Assembly (NCBI GenBank): GCA_037893245.1
Contig: JBAIAA010000024.1
Location: 434,001 to 498,000 of the forward strand
Reading direction: 5' to 3'
From: Crossaster papposus
Lineage: Eukaryota; Echinodermata; Asteroidea; Velatida; Solasteridae
DNA: 64,000 bases
The notes under the pieces are model-generated. The model was not told the origin of the DNA. It did not search any database and saw nothing but the letters and a program-made list of their open reading frames with translations. Shown here in pieces: positions 20,133 through 34,000 of the stretch. Numbering within the stretch: position 1 is the first letter of the stretch; the number at the start of each line of letters is the position of its first letter. Both the position numbers and the translations under genes were made by a program.

Positions 20133-21560
20133 TAGCCTTGGTCAAGGCGTTCATCGTTACCCGTCCGTACGTACAGCGCAGCGGTAATCTGAGCTCAAAC
20201 AACAACCTCACGCGGCCACTATTATATGCAAACTAACTGAGGCTACTTGAACGCCTTGGATCATTAGGTTTTGGGGGCGGTGCTCATTATGCTAATAGAT
20301 TAAGCTGACCTTTATAGTCGTTTTCTTATTGGTCGATCGTTGCGTAGAAACTGCATAATTTGAGCTAGCGGTGAAAGGTCATAGCTTGCTAGCAAGTGTT
20401 TACGAATACCGCCATCGTTGACATATTTTATCGGAGAAAGTTGAGTGATTTTTACGAAGGCTTGTAGGAATTACATTGGTGAGGGTCGCAGTTATTTTGC
20501 TCGTTTTGCTGGGTATTTTCTTGAATGTTGACAATATTATGGTCAAAACTAGTTGTGTTTAGCTGCTTAGTTTTGAGTTTTCAACCGCGGTGACTGGTGA
20601 AGGCCGCGACTCTATTGAAACGTGTCGAACTCGGCCCTACATTATATCACACGCATCTAATCCAGCTGATCTGAAAACCGTGGCTCGGTAAAACGCGGAA
20701 CTCTGATAATTAAATGCCTTGCCGGCTGAATTTTTCCAAGAAAATAATCTGAGAAGTTATTGAGGATATAAGACACTTGTCCCTGTTTAAATTACGATAT
20801 TGCGATCACTTTGAAGGTTGGTCCTGCAGCCGTAAACATGCCCCCTCCCCACAGCGTTGGACCATGCTTGGACCATACAATGTGGCGTTAACGCACAGAC
20901 CAGCACGCCTGGGTTAATGCCGATTATGCGGCGATAATTAAGAAACTGACCGAACACGCTGAAAACTGACGCTGAGTACCTGGCCGTACGTGCGAGCTCC
21001 GAGCAAAATGGGGCTCAGGCTGCCTGAAAAATGACGGATTTCCCATAACCTGTCGGCAAATCCACAAAAACACCGTGACCACGAAGAAAGGATTCTAATG
21101 GCCTTTCGCTGCTCGGGTCTAAAATCTTCAAGGGATAATATTTTCGCTGCAAAATTCAAACAACATGACAGATCTTCGGACGACAGACGACGCTGAATAT
21201 CTGCCATTTTGTCTTAAATGTCATGCTGCATCAAATTTGATGACGTCGGGATTCAACCGCGTTGTGATTGGACACTTCACATCTTAGCCCCGCCTTTACT
21301 TATCTGTATGCGCATACGAGGTCATGCGCCACAAATGTGGCGCAAAATATAGGAAAAACATAAGATTTCAAAAACCCAATGATCCAAGGCGAAAAAGTAG
21401 CCTCAGTTGATTTGCATAAATAGTGGCCGTATGAGGTCGCTGTTCGCGCTGTATCTTTGCACGGGGCGTAAGCTAGCAGCATATGCGGGGCGCGCGCACA
21501 GTGTATTTCTGGACGGATAACGACGGACGGATAACGACGAACTCGCCTTGACCAAGGCTA
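20133..21560. mobile_element. Long-TIR DNA transposon with 9-bp target duplication (MULE-like), carrying a helicase fragment
   Basis: Begins TAGCCTTGGTCAAGGCG and ends CGCCTTGACCAAGGCTA. Inverted similarity continues inward for well over 100 bp, including CGGCCACTATT and AACTGAGGCTACTT blocks, with indels between arms. The 9-mer GGCAGATAG stands on both sides (20124-20132 and 21561-21569). Long TIRs with a 9-bp duplication are typical of Mutator-like elements. The interior has no recognisable transposase; it contains a broken RecQ-like helicase fragment on the minus strand. So it is non-autonomous. Confidence 0.85.
21020..21207 (-). pseudogene. Broken RecQ-like helicase N-terminal fragment inside the transposon
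   Basis: Reads from a Met at 21207 through AAKILSLEDFRPEQRKAI, then continues in another frame as ESFLRGHGVFVDLPTGYGKS with VIFQAA after it. FRPEQ and the PTGYGKS Walker A motif are those of RecQ-family DNA helicases. One frameshift separates the two pieces, and nothing downstream of motif I is present. It is a captured or residual fragment, not a working helicase. Confidence 0.75.
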
Positions 21561-22314
21561 GGCAGATAGATACACAATATGATAGAATTGTTCACTTGAT
21601 GATAAATTAATGAAATTATACAAACAATCAGAGTATTCCAATGATAAAGATATTTGGCTATAGGGCCAACGCAGATTTGACGTTTGAAGAAGAATAACAT
21701 GCGAAAACAACTTGGCCGTACGCTGCGTGCGCCAGCATTAGTCATGCAACCACTATGTGACAAATCATGCACAAGATCGCACAGTATGGTTAATTTATTT
21801 AAGGTCAGATTCATTTAATGGAAGACTGTATAATTTTTCTAAATTGTATATTTAGCCGTTTTTATTCATTATTTGTTATGGTATACTAATCTAACACACG
21901 TCATCGTAATGTATAAAATATCCAAACATGTAGGGGGCCAATTAAACGTGGGGCAAAAATGGGTACCAAAGGTGTTTTAAAAGCACAATTTTAAAGTGTA
22001 TTAACTTTACATTTCTTTATTCCGATATGTATAAATTATTAAAAAGTAACAAGTAACGAGAAATGTTGTTTAATTTTATTCTGAATATTTTAGTATTAAA
22101 GCTCTTAAAACTCAACAAGCAGACTTTGCCATGGCTGATTGCTGTCTACTGCCCTCTGGTGTCCATCTCAGTCAAAAAGACAAAATGCAACCCGTGACAA
22201 ACCGTGACAAATTCGTGACTGTTGCCAATTTGCCAACTGTGTGGCCCCACATCACATCTGTTGCTTGAAAGTCAACAATACTGGATGTGCATAAAGCGCA
22301 TGCATCTACCACAA

Positions 22315-22565
22315 CTGGGGCCTATTTCATAGAGCTGCTATAAGCACAAAAATTTGCTTAGCACAAAAAAAGTCTTGCTCATTAAAAACAGGTTACCAGC
22401 CAAAATTGTCCGTGTTTTTCATGCTATGCAATAAAACAGCTGATTATCAATCCAAAACAATAAAGATCACGTGACAATTTGGTCTGTAACCTTGTTTTTT
22501 CAAAGGACGAATTGTCATGCTAAGCAAGTTTCTGTGCTTAGCAGCTCTATGAAATTGGCCCCTGG
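22315..22565. mobile_element. GGGGCC...AGCTGCTAAGCACA inverted-repeat element, copy 2
   Basis: Left end GGGGCCTATTTCATAGAGC and right end GCTCTATGAAATTGGCCCC are inverted repeats that extend inward as CTGCTA(TA)AGCACA and TGTGCTTAGCAG. About 250 bp, no coding capacity. Target duplication is not obvious. Related copies: 12532-12740, 26767-27016, 40133-40382. Confidence 0.85.
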
Positions 22566-23028
22566 TACTCAAGGCGCTGTGTCATTATCGGGCCCCGCCA
22601 AATACCATCTCAGCTCCCTGCAGGAGTATACAGCTCAATGCTGCCATTTCGGCGCGAAGCAGCTAAATCCACCACAATAACCATATCTTGTATTCAATAT
22701 TTAGAGCTTATCTGTAATTTCCTCTATAGATTTGTGGCCTTTACACAGAAAGAAAACAAACAGGCCACAAATCACGTGTAAATTGATCGCTGCCCCGACC
22801 CATTGTTTCCGTTTTCCGGCTTGCATTAAAAGTTCAAGTTTCTTTTTTCCGGAGCAAACTTTGCCCAACATCAGACAATGAGTACAAATATTGTATGTTG
22901 GATGATTTTGCAGGATTGGGGATTGTTCCTAGCAAAAAAAAAGGACCTAAACCAACGAATAGTTATAAGAATGTTTTAAGATACCTTAACATCTGCGTGG
23001 CTTTGTTTCTCCGATAGGTGATCTAACG

Positions 23029-23220
23029 CATATGAAGCACGATATGTGGCAGAGAAACCCCCCCCCCCCCCTCTTTTGTGTTGACCATTGTGTTCCCGGA
23101 ATCTCAGGAATTCCTTTTAGGTTTCAAGGGGGGGTGGGTTAGGTTACAATAGTGTTGAGTGCGTATAAAGTATAGGGATAAGAGGGGGGTACCCCTCTGC
23201 CACATATCGTGCTGGGTATA
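23029..23220. mobile_element. Small element with 8-bp target duplication (hAT-like MITE)
   Basis: AGCACGATATGTGGCAGAG near the left end and CTCTGCCACATATCGTGCT near the right end are perfect inverted repeats. ATCTAACG flanks both ends (23021-23028, 23221-23228). An 8-bp duplication fits hAT (or P) elements. It lies about 350 bp upstream of the gene C start codon. Confidence 0.8.
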
Positions 23221-23575
23221 ATCTAACGGCCGCTCCTTGTCAAGGGGGAGTAGCGGAAGGGGAGGGGGATTGGCGCGGGGGTCGGTGAAAGTCTTCTTAA
23301 TCTAATCTTTACGTGTTTCATGTTCAACCACAGACCATTAGTTAATGTGGCATGACTTTTACTTTTGGTGGTTATCAATTTCCTTGTGACACAAAGGGCT
23401 GAAATAACACGTACGCTGTCCATGTCGAACCCACTTCCTACCATTTCCACACATCCGTACAGTGTTGTTGTGCCACACAAAAGGCATTTCACAGGCCTGT
23501 TTCAAGTTATTGCCTTTGGACAAAAGTTTTCACTGAAATAAAACAAGAGTTAGTCGGTACAAAACTTTGAGAATA

Positions 23576-25077
23576 ATGACTGCTATGCCTGTGTTGATGC
23601 GTCTGTTCGGGCTACTAGTACTATCGTTATCTATGGTCTCCTACGTAACAGGTTGGTAAATCTCATGTTTTGTTCATTATGTTTTGGATGATTTGCTTCA
23701 CCGGGAATCATGGATTGCGTGTTGTTGTTTTTCTGAAAAGAAGAGTGTTTGTTTAATAATAGGCCTACGTTTCTGCGTATACATGTACCATCGTTTATCA
23801 TCGCGGATTCACGTCCGCGACCATGTGCACATTTTGTAACCACACGTACATCAATCCATACTTGCGTTTACACACTGGCTTGTAAAGTCCAATTCTATAT
23901 CTTCACTTTAAGGTTTTTAGTTGGTAATTCATCGTGTACGAGGAGGTCGGATATGCCCATCACATGATGAAGTGTTATCGTTTAGGCCTACTTCACAGAA
24001 TATTTATCACAGACAACGATTCAAGTTTCACATTTGTATTTAAAATAAAAATTTCCCACATATACAATTATTTGACTGATCTTTCACTTCAGGGGACGAA
24101 GTGCCCGTTTACATGACGGTGGTATATCAACCGCTGGGCAATAACAAGTATAACTGCTATCTCAGTACGCCCGATACAAATGCTGCAGTGACCTACGGAC
24201 GTTATGTGAGAACACGAACATTTGATTACCAAAATATGGACCCGAGGGGCGCCTCGCCGATTAGCCGTCTGGGATCCATTCAAGTATATCTTCAATACGA
24301 TTACAATAACTACTTCGGGATTTATTTCTGTCAAGCGAGGAAGCCTGGGCGACTTCTGACGACGATAACCGCTACTGTTTTGCTCTACAATGGTAAGTCA
24401 AGTTTGTTTTTTTAAGATTTAAGAAAGCAAAGCTGAGAAAAAAGATTAAACGCTAGACAACGCATTAGAAGAAGATACTTTATTTTAAGTAACAGTCAGG
24501 AAAGAAACAAAATCCTTGGAAGGCTAATGATTATCTATGAAAAATGTCCGTAACATTAACATTTTTGGTCAAAAGTTGTGCAGCGCGGTACCACCCTTCT
24601 ACCATATTTTTGTTACGGTCGGACTGTATACATAAATTACATAGTAATAATAGTATTCAATAAGAAAAGATATTTCTTACTTTTGACCGTAAAAAATACG
24701 GTTTCTCAGTAAATACAAATACAACCAACCATAGGTTAATTGGCACATAGCTGCACGACTCGACCGTAAATTTTACGGGATTATTTGTTAACGATGTATG
24801 ACTTTAATCAAAATAGCGAAAATCGTCCCAGCGGACGGACTATACACCAAGACAGTCAACGCGGGCGACACCGGCGTGTCGATTGAGATGACCGGTCTCG
24901 TAGCATCAACCAACGAATTCGCCTGGAGGTTCAACAACTCGGGCATCTTGTCAACGGGATCGCGGACCTTTGGTATCGAAGGAGCGGTTTCTCAGAGCCA
25001 CGCGGGGGTATACGAGTGTCATTACAATACGGAAAGGGGTTTCGCGAGACAGGGGCTTGTCCGACTTATAGTCCGAG
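23576..25077 (+). CDS. Gene C exons 1-3: signal peptide and Ig domains 1-2
   Basis: The start is ATG 23576, followed by a signal core LFGLLVLSLSMVSYV and a phase 1 donor at 23651. Ig1 (24093-24392, residues 26-125) has YNCYLSTP and FGIYFCQAR. Ig2 (24832-25077, residues 126-207) has FAWRF and GVYECHYN and ends RLIVRG, as the second Ig of gene A ends RVIVRG. Unlike gene A, no FTP domain stands between signal and Ig1. Confidence 0.9.
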
Positions 25078-28000
25078 GTACGTTCGAAGGAAAGAATTCT
25101 CTATCATCAGAAAGCAATAACATTTCCTAAAAATAAATTTGCTCCAAAAATATCGAAGCTTTTTACTGAGACCAGTCCCATAGAGGCCTGTGGTTTGTGC
25201 ACGGGGTGTGAAGTGATGTCTAGGAGGAATAGAACTCGGCTTGAAATAAAAATGGTTATCTGAAATGACGGCAGATAATGTTTTGAGTGATGCCCGATCG
25301 TACCTTTAAATAATTATGATGGTCCAGTCTCCATATATATCTTTTGATAGCCTCCATTTTCGGCTGAAATAGGTTGCCCTGCGAGTCGATGGGGCCCAGC
25401 CGACTGCACGGGAATCTGTGATAACTGCTACAACGGCGGCATCTGCAATGACCTGAATGGTCGGTGTTTGTGTCCGGCTGGTTTCAGCGGAAGGAACTGC
25501 TTGGAGGGTAAAACAAATAAATGATACAACTTTGTAATCGGTGACTTTAATTCGGGTCTGTTTTCATTTTTGTTAACAAGCATATTCTAGACATCGTCAA
25601 TTTGTTGATTTCAATTGTAGATTATCAGTTTTCTTGTCATATATACATGTACGTTGATTTTAGATAAAGGGACAAAGTATTTGTATACAATTATGTTCAA
25701 ATAATTATGTCAACTAGTTGCTCATGTACCTTTTAATGGCATTTAATTGCATTGTTTACTTCTTGGAATGCTTGTTTATATGCTAATAATTATGTTGTTT
25801 TCACATAATTATGCTGTAAAATTGCAACTACCGTTGCGACACTTTGTTTTAGCTTGTGGAGATAATCGATTTGGCTTCAGTTGCGAGATACAATGCTCCA
25901 GCACTGCTAACTGTCGCGGTCTGGTATTCTGCCTTCCTGATCCGCTGGGCTGCAGGTGTAATGCAGGGTACACAAACTATGACTGCCTTACAGGTTAGAG
26001 ATCAGTGGTTAGCCCCAATATTCTAACTTGAATCGGATATTTGTAATCGATTAAATAAGATAGTCAATAAAGTTAAATTAAGGTTAAGGTTTAACTTAGT
26101 CATACGTGGAAAACGTTTGAGCGAACAACGATGCTAGTGAAACAACGTTTAAATGTTGCTGTACCGAGGTTACACTGATAACTATCTTGTTACTTAAATT
26201 CCTTGGAGGTCATGACACGCCACTAGTTCAACAGAAACCAAATTAATGTCCATATGTAATTTAGGAAACTAAGTGTTGACACCTTGATTCATCGGCGTAA
26301 GAGTTGAATTTGTAGGGGGTCACCCGGGGTGAACCAATTTGTCTAAAGTGGGCACTGAAGGCAAGTGATATATTGTTTGGATTCCGTCTTCATTCTCATT
26401 TCGATCGATTGTAGTTTCCAGCTAAAATCCTGTGAAATATTTTCCTCTCAATTTTAGCATGCCCTGGCGGAACTTTTGGCGCCAGTTGCCTGCAGGAATG
26501 CCATTGTCGTCAGGGGGAGGGATGCGATAGTTTTACCGGGGAGTGCAGCAGGGGTTGTGCCACGGGTTGGGCGGGTCAGTCGTGTCAGAGTAAGTTATAC
26601 AATAGTAATACCATGGAGGTAGGAAACAAATTGTTCATTTTTGCCTTGCTCATTGGAAATTGAGCAGTGTATATAATTACTCCATTGACAATATTCATTC
26701 TGTTGATGAAATTGGGATGGTAACAAACTCCACCCCAACCCACCCCACCTAAACAAAAGGTTGTAGACCAGGGCCACTTTCATGGAGCTGCTAAGCACAA
26801 AAACCTCGCTTAGCACAAAAGGTCTTGCTTAATAAAAACAGGTTATCAGCCAAAACCTACGTGCTTTTCATGCTAAGCAAAAGGCAGCTCAATACTAGTC
26901 ACAAACAATACATCACCTGACAATTTGGTTTGTAACCCTGTTTTTGATCGCCAAGAAAGAATTTTCATGCTAAGCAATTCTGTTTGTGCTTAATTAGCAG
27001 CTTGATGAAATTAACCCCATATATCTAGGAGTAAGAATGTTTTGGTTTTTCTGTGGGTTTTTTTTTTAACAAATAATTAAGCGTTTGGAATGTAAGACGG
27101 AATTGCCAGATTGTTGCAAAAATTTGTCGAAATAAGCTTTTGGACTGTCTCTATACAATTTATAATTTTTTTTTACGATAGTTCCAGATGTTTGCGGAGG
27201 TGACTTCTACGGTGTAGACTGCACGGAGAAGTGTCAATGTTTGGAAGACAGACCCTGTGATAGACAGACAGGGAGATGTCCCAACAGTCAATGCAAGCCT
27301 GGCTTCACCGTCTACCCAGGGGGATTCCATTGTCAAGGTGAGGTCAGCTGAGGTCATTCGATTAATGGAAACCTTTTAATGGAACGACATTTTGCCCCGC
27401 CCCTGCTTTGGAACCACCATTATCATGCACAAATGATTTCTTATTTATTGAGAATGTATTTGTAGTTTAGGCTCTTGGTAGGCGACTGCATTAATGCGTG
27501 CATCGGATATAACAGAGGAAAAAAAAGCTTTGGCCCAAAGTTTATTAAAATGACCCAAATCAATTCACAATTTACATTTCTTCTCGGCAGACCAACAAAA
27601 AAGCAAAGTGTGTTTTGATTTATCGTGGTTACTTCCTTATAAAACGGAAATCCATGAACTCACCGCGATCTATTGAAACGCTAACTAGCCTGTGACATCG
27701 CAGGTCCGGATGTGAGTTCACAAGGGGTCATTGGAATTCCAGAAAGGCAAATTATTCCTTGTGAAAATGCTAAAATTGTTATTTTATTTACGAGAAATAG
27801 TACTTTTTGGAGACATTCGCATAGACTTGTGCACATACAAGATCGGAACTTTAACCTGCACCTAACCTTGTAAATTTGAGTTTATTGATAACTCTAGGAA
27901 TCTATTTCGACTCATTTGTGGTGTCGAAAGTATGTCCAGACTTGAAACGAGGGGGAGACATTAATTTCTATCTTGTCCCCCAATAAGGTACGACAGTTTT

Positions 28001-31000
28001 ATGGAAAGTTTGTCTATAATACATAATGAACCATCCATTGCAAGAATTATGACAATTTAATTGTTTCATTGTACTTATTATTAACTGTTGCCCTTTTTGA
28101 TGCGGGATATCAAGAAATTTAAGTTCAAGTCACTTTCGTTTTCACCAGACTAAACTAAACTAGTTTGCATGCAAAAGCGTGACATTTTCAAGGTTTTAAG
28201 TGGTTTTTTTCCATTGGTACTAACTTGTTCAATTCGATACAAGCCTTCATCTTTCACTTTCAGAAGATTGAGAAGAATAAGCTTGGTTTCTAGCTTCACT
28301 TGACATAAACTGCTGGGTTATGAACCTAAAAATGATTTGAATAAAATATAGTTTTCTATTCTATCACGGTGTTGCAATATTTCAGCAACCACAATTAACA
28401 TAGCCATCATAGTGGGAGCTTTCATTTTCACTTCTTACCGGTGAAATGTATTTGTTCTGGCTGTCTCTGACAATTATAAATAAGTCAGTTTTTCCTCCAA
28501 AATATGCACCGATCACACTTGTTTAAAAGTTATTTTATTGCGGAGCGAATTAAGGTTCATAATATTTTTTCTTTCATTTTTTTCTCTCAGAGTGTCGAGA
28601 TGGCACGTACGGTCTTAACTGCGCTGATATTTGCCGCTGTGACGAGACTTACTGCGTGAAGTCTTCAGGAGTCTGCGACGGAGGTTGCAAACCCAACTGG
28701 GCCGAGCAAGACTGCTCAACAGGTCAGGGGTCAGAGGTCAATCACCTGCAAATCCAATACATGCATGTACTTTCTTGAAAATATTTAACCTTTTCAGCCA
28801 CAATAGACTGTGGGCCAGACATCTTATCTCGTCTGAAATATGAAGTCAGTTCATGATTTTTAGTGGCAACCTGGAAGTGTTTGTACTTTGTCGATTCGAG
28901 GGTGCTGAATTCGAATCTGTCTGTTACCAGGTTTCTAGGTTGCAGGTTTAGGCAATCTTTTGAGAATTCGTCTCATTCTTTATTTTATATTTTGTTCAAT
29001 TAATGCCCCAGGTATAGTTAGTTTCACCAATACTAAAGCGAATAGCGGACAGTCGTCGACGTTCACGTGTAATGTGATTGGGAATCCGCTGCCTGTAACG
29101 GCTGCAGTCAAAGTCTACAGATCTTCCAACGGCGGCCAGCACGAGTCCGAATCCAGCAACGTGATTGGCTCGGAGCGCGTGCTCACGTTCGTACTCGAGT
29201 CTGTGGAGTTGGGCGAAGAGTTTATTTGTTACATCGTGGAACCGTATGCTCAACTGCATTACACTGCAGATATGTACGGTGAGTCTATTGTATTAATGCG
29301 ATTGTACACTGTCCGCAGTTGCCTTATCGTGTTTGTGCACAAGCAAAGAAGGCACTATGCAGTTGAGCAATGAGACCTTCAAGACACTACTTAAGATTTT
29401 GCTAGTTCACGCAAGAGTGTTCAATCATTATAAAGGTCTTTCAACAAAGTCATAAGAAGGCTATGGATTCTTATAAACGTACTTCTTACAATAATAGTTG
29501 AAGGTATTAATTTTCTTTTGTCTTGGGAACCCAGAATTACCCGTCTTGATCAGAAAGCCTCGTGCCCTGCAGATAGACGCTCGTGCGGTGACCATCGGAT
29601 GGGATGTATGGAACCCTGACGTCGGTGACGTAGGAGACCCGCCCATCACGGCGTACACCGTATTCTACCGGCCAGATGATGGTGATTCCCATCAGTGGCA
29701 AAGGGGCACCACGGTTCCCGTGACGGGTAACAGTCCGACAGCGACTGTTAGCGAGTTGGTACCTGACACTGCCTACAAACTGGGCGTGGCTGTTAGCAGG
29801 GAAGGAGTGGGCGGTGAGGGAGCGATGGGTCCTAGACTGTCTGTGACAACACCCTGCGGTGGTATGTTATTTACGGGAAAAGTAGTGCTGTATACATGAT
29901 CAACGCGTCATATTTACAAGTCGGGGACAAGTCGCAAACCTTCGCAAGTCAATCACAAGTCAGTCCCAAACCGTCCCAAGCCATCATAAGTCACGGTGTT
30001 CGTTTTATCATAGTTCTTTCGCTTTCAGGTGTAATCTAAACCGTTTTTCTCAAACCCTAGCTTCGTCTCCGCCTTTGGCTTCGTTCATGCAGTTTGGCAA
30101 TGGTGATGGAGCCGGAGACAGAGCCTAAGCTTGGGTTTGGAAAAATATCGAATTCAAATTAAACGAAGGGGAATATTACTGTCGATGCTTTTATAATTGC
30201 TTAGGACGATTTTGGAGGTACAAACCGGTTCTTCTCCTTTGTATGTACCCAGAACCTCTGAAGCCGCCTAATGATGTGAACGCTTCCAGCAAACAACCAA
30301 TAAAAAGACAGATCACAGTTAGCTGGCAGGTGGGTAAATGTTAGCTTGGAAATAATTGGTACTCAAGCAAGGAGTAACACAAGTATCATTAAATTTTATT
30401 TTTTGTCTGTTATTGATGATTACCATACCTGACATGGTACTGTTATTACGCAAAAAGTTGGCCAAGGAAATGTGAAGATGTTAAAACTGTTTTGTATCAC
30501 TTCAATAATTCGATGCAAACTGTGGGTAATAAAATAGTCAAATTTTTTTGTGTCCCTGTTGGAGCTTATAAGACTCTAAATGTACATCGAAGACACATTC
30601 TTTGATGCCTTCTATATCTAAGATGAAGGTAAACAAAACATACAGAAAATAGTTCCAAATGAATTTAAATTATACTTTTGTTGTAAATTACACAGGTAAG
30701 GTGTAAAAGGGACGCACACAAAACAACCTGTCACGTACCCTTTTCGATCTTTCAAACTTTAGGGTTTGCAGGCCGATTGGCAAGGATGCAGCACTGGTAT
30801 CACGCAGTACCGTATCCGCTATACACCTGACATCGACGTGGAAACCAGCGTAACTACGGATACCATAGACTACAATGTCACGGCTGTAAATCTTACCGGT
30901 CTGGAACCCTACCTCCGCTACGCCGTTTCAGTCAGCGCCGTCAACGAAATCGGCGGCGGTCCCTGGAGTGACGCGATAACGGCGTACACGCCGGAGGAGG

Positions 31001-34000
31001 TGCCCCCTCCCCCTAGCACGGTCACGGTTCTACGCAGCAACATGAGCTCGATCACGGTGCAATCTGAGGCAGCATCGCCACGCAATCTGAACGGGAACGT
31101 CAGGCACTACTTCATCCAGTACGGCCGAGCCACCGAGGGCGCCCTAACAGAAGCAAAAGTCATGCGCGTCAACCAGACAGGCTACAAAATGACGTACACG
31201 ATTACGGGTCTGCCCAGTTTGACGGATTACACCATAAGGGTAAATCCCCCTTTTCAACAAAAATGTTTAGACGATAAATAAACTATTTAACCAGTTCGCG
31301 CCGGGATTATTTTAATATCACCGAGTCGAGGGGCGGTATTATTTTTAACGAAACTCGATCCGAAGCGTGTTCAGGCCGATAGTGCCAAGAAGCGTACACC
31401 CACGCATTTCCGGCCTTGCTCGCTGCTGACAGACATTTTCGAACTTGAACTTGGCGTGTTTATGCGTCATCCGTTTTGAATTTGGGGAAAACTTTGCCTT
31501 TATATACGTCATCCGGCGCGAACTGGTTAAAAGATAACCAAAATATATAATGCACATCGAATGTTTTCAGAGGACATATTCACGTTATTTATGAAGACAA
31601 ATAAATAAGGAGAAATTATACAATCTCATTAGTTGATTTCATTGTTGAGCGATTGATGACGAGAATTTGAAAACTTATCAGCAAATTTGAGCTCAGGTTT
31701 GTAAATTTGAATATCAAAATGAAACTTAATGACGTCTCTTTTTATTTGTTTAACCTAAAAAAGGTGAAAATTGTCAACGGCGTTGGGGAGAGTGGTTGGA
31801 GCGAAGCTGCTAAGGCGACAACGATAGAAACAGGTGATTGCAGTAGATTGAAATGCCTCAGTCACGAAGGCAGCTGCGGCGTTCCATACATATAATCGTC
31901 AACATCTTTTGCTTATTCCATCATATCAAGTGAATTCATCTTTTCTATACAGGTGATACGGGCAACCAAACGGGCAGTGGTGGGAGTGTAGCCGGGGGAA
32001 TTTTGGGCACTTTGTTCATCGGCATTATCATCGCTCTCACGATTGTTCTAGTGAGACGAAGGTAAGTTCAAGACGGCTTTCTCACTCAGAATACTGCCAT
32101 TGGTAGATGATAAGAACGCCCCTTTCTAGGTGACTAGAATAAACTGATTTGTTATATATTTATTTTCGGCCCGTGAGTTGAGCAGCACACTGCTAGAAGG
32201 TGACAGATTTCGCTTCTCTAATCATAGTGAAAACCTTCTGTACAGGCTCATCAAAGTGAAAAAAGTTGATCATTTTGTGGTTTGTAGTTCATCTTCAGGC
32301 AGTTTAAAGCTAGGATACACCATTGGTTATTGCTTGAATTATTAGAAATGGGTGGATTTGGGAGGTTGCATTTTATAGTAAATATCATTTAACTGACCTT
32401 TCCAAAGTTTTACAGTCATGAAAGCCGAGAAAAGCACGAAAAACAACATTTGTTTTTAATCGCCGGACGGCGATTGCGAATTTTGTTCGCAATTCTATTT
32501 TTCGAAATAATTACAGGATATCTAGCTCAATCATTTTGCTGGATGCCTAAAATCAATATTTACTTTCCAATAGTTAGATTTTTTCTAATAATTCGGTAGT
32601 AAATGTTTTCGATATCTGCAAATGGTGTATCCTACCTTTGGGTCTTCGCAATGGCGATTTACCACCGGGCAATTTTGTTGTGTGTTTTTATGTCTACAGA
32701 AGACGTAAAGACGTTTTTTGGAAGCCGCGAAGCGACAATGCTGCACCCGTACACAAAAACAACGCGTTTGACAGTAACATCGTCGACAGTGCAGGTATAC
32801 AAACAATTTAATTCAAGTTTATGAGGCGAGATGCCTCATCTCAAACCCACGAGGGAAGCAGACATAAAGATCCCCAGTAGTTACTTTCGTTTTGTAAACG
32901 AAAGGAAATGACAACAAAGACAAGAAGTCGATGATAAACTGAGAGGAAACCGCAACAAAACCAACATTTGAACAAATCCTGCGGTCGCAAAATGTATACA
33001 GGGAAGTTCGTCTTTATTCTGTCCCCAAGTTCCCCCTTTTCCTTTCCCTTTCACTTTCACCTCCAGCTTTTAAAATACCTCTGAAATTCAAGAATGTGTT
33101 ATTATTTATATTTTTCTATTTGACAATTGATAAACGTAACATTGACTGGTCTGACGTCTACAGACCAAGGAACCGACAAGGATCTGATTTCGGCCGGTGG
33201 GACGTCAGAAGAGACGAAAAAAACTGCTGGTAATGACGCTACCATCTATGAAAATGCTGGTAAATGTTATATAACAATTAGATTAGTTGAAGATTAATAC
33301 AAATGGAATGCTTGATTCTGCGGCCACAGATTGTAAAAAAAAGTTAGAAATGTTATTTATGGCTGACTGGTCTTTCTGACTAGTACCCACTTTTCTTAAT
33401 CAATTTACCTTTTGGACTATTTTGATTGAAAAGGAAAAAGATACCGGGGACTGGGCAATCAGTACTTTGTAGTCTACTTTTAAGAGCAGAACCGGCAATG
33501 AATACTAAGAAACCCTTCGCTGTCGTATTGAAAAAGACTTTCTTTAAACAAATAATGAACCTTTGATATCTACCTCGACAGGCCTGGCGCCCGATCAATC
33601 GCCGAAGCCGACATCGGTTGCTAGGTCGTCCAAAATAATCCGAATTCCCCCGAAACCCAACCACAAGCCGCCTCACCCTTTGAGCCTCGACCCGGAGAGT
33701 CTACCACTTGGCTTGCTGCAGCTATTCGCTGGAATTACACGACCGGCAGACCGCATTAACTCCGAACCTTCAGAAAAAACAGCACAAGGAGAGGAGCACA
33801 AACGGCCTTCAGAACCAGAGGCAACTAAAGAGTCACCAGACCAAGAGTCGACACCGACACAGCCACGACCGACGACGACAACTGACGAGGAGTGTGCATA
33901 CGGAAACATCAACCTTGGTCCGAAGCTTCGCAGGCCCATTCCTGTAGCTCAACTCGACGATTACATCCTGAAGAAGAAAGATAGCACGACGGATAGTCTG

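Larger units (their letters stand above)
20079..23575. other. Intergenic region between genes B and C, rich in mobile elements
   Basis: Occupied by a long-TIR transposon (20133-21560), a GGGGCC inverted-repeat element (22315-22565) and a small element with 8-bp target duplication (23029-23220). The rest (about 21570-22310 and 22570-23020) shows no gene or repeat I can name. The region must hold the promoter of gene C, but no promoter element stands out. Confidence 0.6.
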
